NCBI GenBank assembly: GCA_002392965.1
Contig: DGIA01000013.1
Span: 39,572 to 52,134 of the forward strand
Length of the DNA stretch: 12,563 nucleotides
From: Bacteroidales bacterium UBA3834
GTDB taxonomy: Bacteria > Bacteroidota > Bacteroidia > Bacteroidales > P3
Direction of reading: 5' to 3'
Each line of letters starts with the position of its first letter. Position 1 is the stretch's first letter. Below, piece by piece: positions 1 through 8,082 of this stretch. The notes beneath the pieces were generated by a model. That model searched no databases. It had not been told where the DNA came from and saw nothing but the letters and a program-made list of their open reading frames with translations. Made by a program: the position numbers and the translations under genes.

Positions 1-233
1 TCCACCTGGCCCTCGACCGTCCCGACCCCGCTGCCGACGCCGCCGGAGTGCCCTACACCCCCGGCTTCATCCACCAGGTCATGTACGACACCTACCTCAA
101 GGACCACCCCGCACCGGAGGACATCGAATACTACATGTGCGGTCCCGGCCCCATGAGCAAGGCTGTCGTCACCATGCTCGACAACCTCGGAGTACAGCCC
201 GAGAATATTGCTTATGACGACTTCGGCGGCTGA
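1..233 (+). CDS. nqrF: NqrF C-terminal fragment (Na+-translocating NADH:quinone reductase subunit F), 5' truncated
   Basis: Only the last ~76 codons are present; the reading frame is open from base 3 to the TGA at 231-233 and has no start in the window, so the gene enters from the left. The visible part is the end of the ferredoxin-reductase-like NADH-binding domain: a YYMCGPGPM motif (the CGP nucleotide-binding signature of this family), followed by a short helix and the C-terminal DDFGG typical of NqrF. NqrF is the NADH-oxidising, FAD- and 2Fe-2S-containing subunit that feeds electrons into the sodium-pumping Nqr complex in the cytoplasmic membrane. It is normally the last gene of nqrABCDEF, which fits its termination here before a convergent gene. 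The GTG at 48 is an internal codon, not a start. Confidence 0.93.
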   Translation, partial: HLALDRPDPAADAAGVPYTPGFIHQVMYDTYLKDHPAPEDIEYYMCGPGPMSKAVVTMLDNLGVQPENIAYDDFGG

Positions 234-282
234 CCACGAGGCGAAAACCGCCGAGTGAATGTCATCCCAAGGTGGCTGACCA

Positions 283-2670
283 TCACCGCAGCAGCAATAC
301 CGTCCCCATATACCGCTTGGCATACTTTCCTGCCAGGCGGTATTTGCATACGTAGGTATAGACACCCTGCGGACACGGCTTTCCATGCCCATCTCGTCCG
401 TCCCAGCCCGCAGCAACATTTGTCAAGGTGGCCACCAGCACCCCTTCGCGGTTGTAGATTGTCATCTCGTATGTCTCGACGATCTGGTTCGTCACCATCG
501 CAAAGCGGTTGTTCGTCGTCTCGCCAGGGGTGAAAACATTGGGAAACCACACCGACACAATCTCGACTGGGAACAGCAACAGGGTGTCGGTACAGCATCC
601 ATTTGCAGTGCATCCTATCTCCCTCACCCACAGGCTGTCGCCAAACACCTCGTCAAAGTGCCAGCGCACCTTCCGTCCCATGACCTCGCCGCCGTCGGAA
701 AAGGTCCACCGCACACTTGTCACCTCCGACAGTTCCTCCAGCGTCAGCACCGGATTGTCGAAATCCACCGACTCGCAGTCGGCAACGACCCGTAGCTCCG
801 GATAAGCCTGCACCACTATCACCACGCTGTCTGCCACCTCACCGCCTCGCGTCAGCAGGTAATAGGTAGTGGTTGTCTGTGGACTCACCGTCAGCGACGG
901 AAATCCCTGAAAGGCGTCAAGTGCGGTGTCCACGGGTTGCGATGTCCAGCGGTAGTAGTCCGTCTGTTCGGCCTTAAGCGTCACGCTGTCGCCCAAACAG
1001 ATACCCGTGCGGTCAGCCACGATAACAGGACGAGCGCCGTGGGCCATGAGGAATACCAAGTCTTCGGCATGGCAGTAGCGGCAAAGGCTGATATTGGTCA
1101 TTCGCACTGGCTGTTGCAGCACAATAGAGAGCGTTATTTGCCGGTATTGCCCGGCTGACAACTCCACCTGCAACGGATTACATATCAATGTGCTTTCCAT
1201 CAGAAGGATGTCGTTTTCATACACCTGCACCGGCAACGGGCTGCCATCACCGAGGGTAACCTCGAGGCGGTAGCGTGTCTGCGGCTCGACGGGTACCGTC
1301 AACTGCAACTGCTGCACCGTGGTGTCCATCTCCGCACCGCGGTAGATGTGGTTCAGAGTGTCGAACCGCTCCGCCTCGAGCCTCACCCACTGCTCGCTTT
1401 CAGGCAGCAGCGTGAAGCTGGTATTACGTGCAGTATCGTTGGTAAAAAGTTCCGCGGGGCTCCAGCGGTAGCTGTCGGCCTCGGTCTCGGCCCAGATGGG
1501 CACCTCGGTGGGCTGCGAGATATACCACTCCAGCCGTTCCACCCCTATCTCGGCGTCGCACTCTATCGGAGGCAACGACCTGATACTGAGCTCCAGCGAG
1601 TCCTTGATGGGGCAACCGTAGGCGTTCAGCCCGTGGTCATCCACATAGCCGCCCGCCAGCGTCAATTCGCGACCAGCAAAGAGGTAGGCATCGCCTGGGA
1701 AAATGCTGTCCACAGCGATGCTGATGTCCGACGTCAGAACACGCAGCGTCAGAACACGCACATGTAGCACACAGTTGCCGTCGGGAAGGGATTCGTAATC
1801 ATGTTGAGTGAAGGAGTGCAGGCCTGTGTCGGCGGTCTGCTGCGCGGTGAGGGTGAGGCCGTTGCCGCTGTAAGGAGTGTGCTGGCACACGGTGTCGGTG
1901 AGGTACACCGTGTCGGTCGTTGTGGCAGGGTTGCACACCTGTGTGCTGGCCTCGAAGCGTTTGATCATCAGTTCGTAAAGAAAAACAGAAATATCGTAGA
2001 AGCCGTTGGGGTGCGGCCATGCCTGTAGTTCTGTGCGCATGCGCAGGGCGAAACGGTAGCCGTTGGGGATGCTGTCGTGGACGGGCAGGCAGTAGTCTCT
2101 CCACTCGAGGTAGCTACCCGGGTAGGTCCATACGCACATCGTCCCTGTCTGCGTGAACGTCTCGTTAGGGTGCCCGATGTCGCGCACCCAGCCCACATCG
2201 ACGAAGGCATAGTAATTGGTGCAAACGGGGTGGACGGAGCGTTGGTATTTTTGCAGCACCATCGTCAGGTTGATGCTGGCCGGCTGCTGCTCGAACTCGG
2301 GCGCGATGAGCATCGCCAGTCCGTCGTTCAACGAGTCGCCAACGCCTATCTGGGTATAATGTGTGTCAGGCGTACCGTCTGGATAATTGGCGACGAAGCC
2401 GAAAAACCCCGCAGCGTCTCCTCCTGCATCATTGGAAGAGCGTTCGATGTAGCCCGTCCAGCAATTGTCATGGTTGAGACCCACCTCCCAGGCGGTAAAG
2501 CTGTATCCCCATGAAGTAGTATGCCACTCGGTGTGGAACCCTGTTCTAAGGTCGGTAGTATAGGGCAGCGGCAACGGGTCGCATTGCCCGCGGGCCGCCT
2601 CCATGGCCACCAGCATCGCCAGCATCAAAAAGAGCTTTCGACCTATCCCTGTCATAATTCTTTTCATCAT
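283..2670 (-). CDS. Secreted T9SS type-B sorting-domain protein, unknown surface function
   Basis: The protein is 795 residues. Residues 1 to about 28 form a signal peptide (basic MKR...GRK start, hydrophobic LFLMLAMLVAM core, cleavage likely around AARG/Q). Residues ~30-245 look like an all-beta, MAM/jelly-roll-like region rich in aromatic residues and cysteine. Residues ~255-700 resemble Ig-like or PKD-like beta modules (for example TFSDGGEVMGRKVRWHF), with several cysteine pairs such as CTANGCCTD. The last ~90 residues are the type-B (gliding-motility-associated, CHU_C-like) sorting domain: FPNVFTPGETTNNRF, then YNREGVLV, GWDGRDGHGKPCPQGVYTYVCKY and a final basic/hydrophobic strand. By family knowledge it would cross the inner membrane by Sec and the outer membrane by T9SS and be released or anchored at the surface. 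No catalytic domain is recognisable, so an adhesin or structural role is only a guess. The start could be either of two adjacent ATGs (2670 or 2667). It is convergent with nqrF and divergent from sdhC. Confidence 0.85.
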   Translation of the reverse strand: MMKRIMTGIGRKLFLMLAMLVAMEAARGQCDPLPLPYTTDLRTGFHTEWHTTSWGYSFTAWEVGLNHDNCWTGYIERSSNDAGGDAAGFFGFVANYPDGTPDTHYTQIGVGDSLNDGLAMLIAPEFEQQPASINLTMVLQKYQRSVHPVCTNYYAFVDVGWVRDIGHPNETFTQTGTMCVWTYPGSYLEWRDYCLPVHDSIPNGYRFALRMRTELQAWPHPNGFYDISVFLYELMIKRFEASTQVCNPATTTDTVYLTDTVCQHTPYSGNGLTLTAQQTADTGLHSFTQHDYESLPDGNCVLHVRVLTLRVLTSDISIAVDSIFPGDAYLFAGRELTLAGGYVDDHGLNAYGCPIKDSLELSIRSLPPIECDAEIGVERLEWYISQPTEVPIWAETEADSYRWSPAELFTNDTARNTSFTLLPESEQWVRLEAERFDTLNHIYRGAEMDTTVQQLQLTVPVEPQTRYRLEVTLGDGSPLPVQVYENDILLMESTLICNPLQVELSAGQYRQITLSIVLQQPVRMTNISLCRYCHAEDLVFLMAHGARPVIVADRTGICLGDSVTLKAEQTDYYRWTSQPVDTALDAFQGFPSLTVSPQTTTTYYLLTRGGEVADSVVIVVQAYPELRVVADCESVDFDNPVLTLEELSEVTSVRWTFSDGGEVMGRKVRWHFDEVFGDSLWVREIGCTANGCCTDTLLLFPVEIVSVWFPNVFTPGETTNNRFAMVTNQIVETYEMTIYNREGVLVATLTNVAAGWDGRDGHGKPCPQGVYTYVCKYRLAGKYAKRYMGTVLLLR

Positions 2671-2741
2671 CGGACCAATTCCTCCTTAGACAACTACAAA
2701 TCAAATAAATAACCAACAAACCCCATTAATCTATCCAAGGA

Positions 2742-2749
2742 CAAAGGTA
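2742..2749 (-). promoter_or_regulatory. Probable -7 promoter element of the T9SS-substrate gene
   Basis: The plus strand reads CAAAGGTA, so the minus strand reads TACCTTTG, matching the Bacteroidetes -7 consensus TAnnTTTG. It lies about 70 bp upstream of the start of the minus-strand secreted-protein gene. No good TTTG -33 element is visible at the expected distance of about 19 bp, so the call rests on the -7 box alone. Confidence 0.55.
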
Positions 2750-2790
2750 CAAAAAAATTCTATTTCGCTGACATTTTCTGCAAAGATTAC

Positions 2791-2851
2791 AACTTTTTTC
2801 TCCCCATAGTAAAGAATATAACATTTTTTTCTCCCCATTGTACAAAGAATA
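2791..2851. repeat. Two tandem ~31-bp imperfect repeats in the sdhC upstream region
   Basis: The 14-mer TTTTTTCTCCCCAT occurs at 2794-2807 and again at 2825-2838, exactly 31 bp apart, and both copies are followed by a GTA...AAGAATA tail. The spacing is close to three helical turns. The copies lie between the two divergent promoters and just upstream of the sdhC -7 box, so they are placed where regulator-binding sites would be expected. Function is inferred only from position. Confidence 0.6.
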
Positions 2852-2865
2852 CCATTTTTATTTCG

Positions 2866-2873
2866 TATATTTG
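2866..2873 (+). promoter_or_regulatory. Probable -7 promoter element of the sdhCAB operon
   Basis: TATATTTG matches the Bacteroidetes TAnnTTTG box and lies 45 bp upstream of the sdhC ATG, giving a plausible short leader. The expected TTTG -33 box is not present at about 19 bp; the nearest TTG (2838-2840) is 25 bp away. A weak -33 would suit a promoter that needs an activator, perhaps binding the tandem repeats just upstream. Confidence 0.6.
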
Positions 2874-2918
2874 CACACTGATACAATAAAGCAATAAAAT
2901 ATTAACACATTCAACAAT

Positions 2919-3878
2919 ATGGATTTACCGAAGATTCACTCCATCACAAAAAAGATTCTGGTGGCACTGCTGGGAGGCTTTCTGCTGCTCTTCCTGCTGT
3001 TCCACGCCACGGCCAACCTCTTCATCCTGCGCCACGACGAAGGCGCCTGGTACTCGGCCTTCTGCCATTTCATGGGTACCAACTGGATTGTGAAAATCTT
3101 TGAGATTGTGCTGCTCGGCGTCATCGTCTTGCACATCCTGCTGACCCTCTGGCTGGCCCTGACCAACCGGCTGGCCCGTCCCACCCGCTACCACCAAGCA
3201 CAGAAGAGCAAAACCCACTCCACCTCGAAACTCATGGTGTGGTCCGGCATCCTCATTTTCGTATGCCTCATCATCCACTTCTGCGACTTCTACTTCGTCA
3301 AACTCGGATGGGTCAAGGGCGAGTACATGGTGAAGACCGAGAAGCTGCAGAGCCAGGAGATCATGGGGCTGGTGCAGTACTCGCAGCAGATGGGCATGAC
3401 CCCCGAGGAGATGATCGACGAGCTGGAGGCCAAGTCGGCCATGTACGCCGACGAAAACGGCGACAACGACGAGGTGGCACAATACATCAGCAATATGCGC
3501 GACCAACTGGGCGTGATCAACATCGTGCAGCGCGCCAGCGAGGAGGGCAACATCACCGGCGACGGCCAATGGATACGCCACCTGACATACGACGAGCGCC
3601 AGACGCTGAAACGCGTGCTGCCCGAGAGCGATTCCGAGCCCGATTTCTACTACATGGCCCGCGAGAAGTTCAGCCACTGGCATATCGTCCTCGGCTACCT
3701 CATCTTCTTCTTCGTCATCTTCATGCACCTGCGCCACGCCTTCCCGTCGGCCTTCCAGACCCTCGGCCTCAACAACTACAAGTACAACAACATCATCGAG
3801 GTCCTGGGCAAGCTCTACACCTGGCTGGTGGTGCTGATGTTCGCCGCCGTTCCCATCTTAGTTTATTTAGGATTATAA
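2919..3878 (+). CDS. sdhC: Succinate dehydrogenase/fumarate reductase cytochrome b subunit with enlarged helix 3-4 loop
   Basis: This is the membrane anchor of the fumarate reductase complex; it carries heme b and exchanges electrons with menaquinone. Five membrane helices can be read at about residues 13-35, 58-82, 105-128, 255-278 and 296-317. Candidate heme-ligand histidines are H29, H72, H120 and H270 (or H273). The first three match the spacing of the diheme SdhC of Bacillus subtilis (about 28, 70, 113), and the closing helices have the family-like MHLRHAFPSAFQTLGLNN. The protein is 319 residues, whereas relatives of this type are usually about 200-240. The surplus is a hydrophilic, acidic stretch at about residues 133-253, between helices 3 and 4. 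It is the first gene of sdhC-sdhA-sdhB. The ATG at 2919 begins MDLPKIHSI directly before helix 1 and has no Shine-Dalgarno sequence, as is usual in this phylum. Confidence 0.93.
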   Translation: MDLPKIHSITKKILVALLGGFLLLFLLFHATANLFILRHDEGAWYSAFCHFMGTNWIVKIFEIVLLGVIVLHILLTLWLALTNRLARPTRYHQAQKSKTHSTSKLMVWSGILIFVCLIIHFCDFYFVKLGWVKGEYMVKTEKLQSQEIMGLVQYSQQMGMTPEEMIDELEAKSAMYADENGDNDEVAQYISNMRDQLGVINIVQRASEEGNITGDGQWIRHLTYDERQTLKRVLPESDSEPDFYYMAREKFSHWHIVLGYLIFFFVIFMHLRHAFPSAFQTLGLNNYKYNNIIEVLGKLYTWLVVLMFAAVPILVYLGL

Positions 3879-3887
3879 CAACCATGG

Positions 3888-4024
3888 AAGTTAAAGAATT
3901 CAGAAGTTAAAGAAGTTAAAGCCAATAGCACCGCCTGATGCATTTGCCTGTTGGTATGCCGTCGGCTCGGCCGACAACTTCTAGCGAGCGCAGCGAGCAA
4001 TAACTTCTTTACTTCTTTAACTCC
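3888..4024 (+). repeat. Intergenic inverted-repeat element A (sdhC-sdhA spacer)
   Basis: This fills nearly the whole spacer. The left arm has three copies of the 9-mer GAAGTTAAA (3888-3896, 3903-3911, 3912-3920). The right arm (4001-4022) is the reverse complement of this word in tandem, ending TTAACTCC, and would pair with the left arm over about 15 bp with one bulge. Inside the loop are a short hairpin GTCGGC-TCG-GCCGAC (3961-3975) and the core GCGAGCGCAGCGAGC (3984-3998). The right end stops 16 bp before the sdhA ATG. The element is closely related in plan to the one between sdhA and sdhB. Confidence 0.75.
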
Positions 4025-4040
4025 CCAAATATTAAAGAAT

Positions 4041-6013
<1,973 letters not shown>

Positions 6014-6014
<1 letters not shown>

Positions 6015-6128
6015 AGTAGTTAAGTAGAAAGTAGTTAAGTAGCCAAGACATTACACCATGCCGGAACATTTGTCTTAACTACTGCCCGAAGGGCGAGCGA
6101 AGCGATAACTACTTACCTACTTAACTCC
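6014..6128 (+). repeat. Intergenic inverted-repeat element B (sdhA-sdhB spacer)
   Basis: The left arm has two copies of AGTAGTTAAGTAG (6015-6027 and 6030-6042). The right arm (6106-6126) carries the reverse-complement words and ends TTAACTCC. Segment 6018-6037 pairs with 6106-6126 over about 19 bp with a small bulge. Inner stems are AAGACA/TGTCTT (6045-6050 with 6071-6076) and GCCC-GAA-GGGC (6084-6094). The core GCGAGCGAAGCGA (6093-6105) matches that of element A. The element starts at the last base of the sdhA stop codon and its right end stops 17 bp before the sdhB ATG, almost the same distance as element A to sdhA. Confidence 0.75.
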
Positions 6129-6145
6129 TAAACAAAGATAGAACG

Positions 6146-6907
6146 ATGAAATTCACACTCCATATCTGGCGTCAGGAGAACGCCCGCGCCAAAGGGCACT
6201 TCGAGACCTACGAGATCGACAACATCAGCGCCGACTGCTCGTTCCTCGAGATGCTCGACCAGCTCAACGAGAAGCTCATCAACGACAAGATAGCCCACCC
6301 CGTGTGCTTCGACAACGACTGCCGCGAGGGCATCTGCGGCATGTGCGGCCTCTACATCAACGGCCGTCCCCACGGCAACGACGACGGCGTCACCACCTGC
6401 CAGCTCCACATGCGCCACTTCCACGACGGCGACGAGATCTGGGTCGAGCCCTGGCGCGCCAAAGCCTTCCCCATCATCAAGGACCTGGTGGTCGATCGCA
6501 CCGCCTTCGACAAGATCATCCAGGCCGGCGGCTACATCAGCGCCACCACCGGCGGCGTGCCCGACGCCAACAACATACTCATACCGAAGCACATCGCCGA
6601 CCAGGCCATGGATGCCGCCGCCTGCATCGGCTGCGGCGCCTGCGTGGCGGCCTGCAAGAACGCCTCCGCCATGCTCTTCGTCGGCGCCAAGGTGAGCCAC
6701 CTCAACCTGCTGCCCCAGGGCTATCCCGAGGCCATGGACCGCGTGCGCAACATGATCATCAAGATGGACGAGCTCGGCTTCGGCGGATGCACCAACACCT
6801 ACGCCTGCGAGGCCGAGTGTCCCAAGCAAATCAAGCGCCAGAACATCGCCCGTCTGAACCGTCAGTGGATAGGCCAGATGTTCGGACGCGACCGCAACGA
6901 GGCCTGA
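6146..6907 (+). CDS. sdhB: Succinate dehydrogenase/fumarate reductase iron-sulfur subunit
   Basis: This 253-residue subunit passes electrons between the flavin of SdhA and the heme/quinone of SdhC on the cytoplasmic face of the membrane. The N-terminal ferredoxin domain has the 2Fe-2S ligand set C59, C64, C67 and C85 (CREGICGMC followed by TTCQ). The C-terminal domain has CIGCGACVAACK (C160, C163, C166, C170) and C215, C221 and C225 (CTNTYACEAECPK). By comparison with E. coli FrdB these would ligate the 4Fe-4S (C160, C163, C166, C225) and 3Fe-4S (C170, C215, C221) clusters. All expected cysteines are present. The ATG at 6146 gives the conserved MKFTLHIWRQ start. It is the last gene of the operon; a GC-rich dyad and 11-bp tandem array follow it instead of a clear U-tract terminator. 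Confidence 0.96.
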   Translation: MKFTLHIWRQENARAKGHFETYEIDNISADCSFLEMLDQLNEKLINDKIAHPVCFDNDCREGICGMCGLYINGRPHGNDDGVTTCQLHMRHFHDGDEIWVEPWRAKAFPIIKDLVVDRTAFDKIIQAGGYISATTGGVPDANNILIPKHIADQAMDAAACIGCGACVAACKNASAMLFVGAKVSHLNLLPQGYPEAMDRVRNMIIKMDELGFGGCTNTYACEAECPKQIKRQNIARLNRQWIGQMFGRDRNEA

Positions 6908-6965
6908 CAACCCGCTTTGTCAATTGCCATCCCCCTGCTGTACGGTCCGTCACAACACCGTCGCC

Positions 6966-7043
6966 TCACCGTCTCACCTCCGTCTTTGGACGGAGGTGAG
7001 ACGGAGGTGAGACGGAGGTGAAACGGAGGTGAGACGGAGGTGA
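6966..7043. repeat. 11-bp tandem array with inverted copy (sdhB-CDF spacer)
   Basis: GACGGAGGTGA is repeated five times without gaps at 6989-6999, 7000-7010, 7011-7021, 7022-7032 (first base A instead of G) and 7033-7043. The reverse complement TCACCTCCGTC lies at 6974-6984, separated from the first copy by a TTTG loop, giving a perfect 11-bp GC-rich hairpin. A shortened inverted copy, TCACCGTC, lies at 6966-6973. There is no U-tract, so it is not a standard terminator. A 6-bp hairpin TCACCA-ACAA-TGGTGA follows at 7051-7066. Confidence 0.9.
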
Positions 7044-7090
7044 TGGCTAATCACCAACAATGGTGAGGGTGCCGTTAAACAGAAAGTTCG

Positions 7091-7098
7091 TAATTTTG
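7091..7098 (+). promoter_or_regulatory. Probable -7 promoter element of the cation-efflux gene
   Basis: TAATTTTG matches the TAnnTTTG consensus and ends 24 bp before the ATG at 7123. A transcript starting about 7 bp downstream would exclude the in-frame upstream GTG at 7060 as a start. No convincing -33 TTTG is visible. Confidence 0.55.
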
Positions 7099-7122
7099 CA
7101 AATCGAAAAAAACGAACAAATC

Positions 7123-8082
7123 ATGACACACGAACATCATCACGAACACGAACACCACCACGACCACGGACACGAACACCACCATGGTCTGCACCATCAC
7201 CATCACGCACACGCGATAGAGAAACTATCCACTATATATATAGTGGCGGTAGCGCTCAACCTGACCTTCGTCATCGTCGAGGCGGTGGCGGGGGTGGTGG
7301 GCAACAGCATCGGCCTGCTCAGCGACGCGGGCCACAACCTGAGCGACGTCTTCTCGCTGCTGCTGGCCATGATCGCGCTGAAGCTGGCCTCCTCCCACGC
7401 CACCAAGCGCTTCACCTATGGCCACCGCAAGGCCTCGGTGCTCATCTCGCTGCTCAACGCCATCATCCTGCTGGTGGCCGTGGGGGCCATCATGGTGGAG
7501 AGCATCGACAAGTTCTTCCACCCCACCGAGGTCAACGGCACGCTGATCATCTGGACCGCCGCCGTGGGCATCGTCATCAACGGCCTCACGGCCTGGGCCC
7601 TCAGCCGTCAGCAGCAGCACGACATCAACACCCGCGGCGCCTTCCTCCACATGCTGGCCGACACGCTGGTCAGCGTCGGCGTGGTGGTCAGCGGCATCGT
7701 CATCCACTACACCGGCTGGACCGTCATCGACCCCATCATCGGCCTCGTCATCGCCGTGGTGATCCTGGTCAGCACCTGGGAGCTGCTCTCCGAGAGCCTG
7801 CGCATGAGCACCGACGCCGTGCCCGAAGGGTTCGACGTGGAGGAGATCTCCCGGAAGATTGAAAGCCAGGAAGGGGTGCTCAACGTGCACCACATGCACA
7901 TCTGGGCCATCTCGACCACCGAGACGGCGCTCACCTGCCACATCGTCATCCCCGAAGCCTCGATGCTCGAGGAGGTGACAGACCGGGTGAAAGAGCTGCT
8001 AGACCACGAGGGGATACACCACAGCACCTTGGAGCTGGAAACCCGTAGCAGCCACTGCCACGATCACGACTGCTGCGGCTGA
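7123..8082 (+). CDS. Cation diffusion facilitator (CzcD/ZitB-like Zn2+ efflux transporter)
   Basis: This 319-residue inner-membrane protein exports divalent cations, probably zinc (also cobalt or cadmium in relatives), in exchange for protons. The N-terminus is a metal-binding tail with 19 histidines in the first 30 residues. Six membrane helices follow between about residues 37 and 218. The two transport-site motifs are HNLSD (H71, D75) in helix 2 and HMLAD (H176, D180) in helix 5; this HxxxD pair is the zinc-selective form known from ZnT/CzcD proteins. The C-terminal cytoplasmic domain has HHMHIWAIS and ends with the metal-ligand-rich HCHDHDCCG. The ATG at 7123 is preferred over an in-frame GTG at 7060 because a promoter box lies between them and the His-rich tail begins at once. 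Its 3' end overlaps the convergent glycosyltransferase gene by 19 bp. Confidence 0.92.
   Translation: MTHEHHHEHEHHHDHGHEHHHGLHHHHHAHAIEKLSTIYIVAVALNLTFVIVEAVAGVVGNSIGLLSDAGHNLSDVFSLLLAMIALKLASSHATKRFTYGHRKASVLISLLNAIILLVAVGAIMVESIDKFFHPTEVNGTLIIWTAAVGIVINGLTAWALSRQQQHDINTRGAFLHMLADTLVSVGVVVSGIVIHYTGWTVIDPIIGLVIAVVILVSTWELLSESLRMSTDAVPEGFDVEEISRKIESQEGVLNVHHMHIWAISTTETALTCHIVIPEASMLEEVTDRVKELLDHEGIHHSTLELETRSSHCHDHDCCG

Noticed and set aside
224..253. CGGCGG/CCGCCG dyad at the end of nqrF as a terminator
   Set aside because: The stem is only 6 bp with an 18-bp loop, the left half lies within the nqrF coding end, and no T tract follows on either strand.
2925..3737. 270-codon frame antisense to sdhC
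   Set aside because: Acidic, His/Val-rich shadow of a membrane protein gene; no family resemblance.
3951..4040. N-terminal extension of SdhA from an upstream in-frame start
   Set aside because: The extension is encoded by the intergenic repeat element and is absent from the conserved family N-terminus, which begins at the ATG at 4041.
6966..7043. CRISPR-like array
   Set aside because: The 11-bp units are contiguous without spacers and there are no cas genes; it is a simple tandem repeat with a hairpin.
7060..7122. 21-residue N-terminal extension of the CDF protein from a GTG
   Set aside because: A TAATTTTG promoter box lies inside this stretch, and the family-typical His-rich tail begins at the ATG at 7123.
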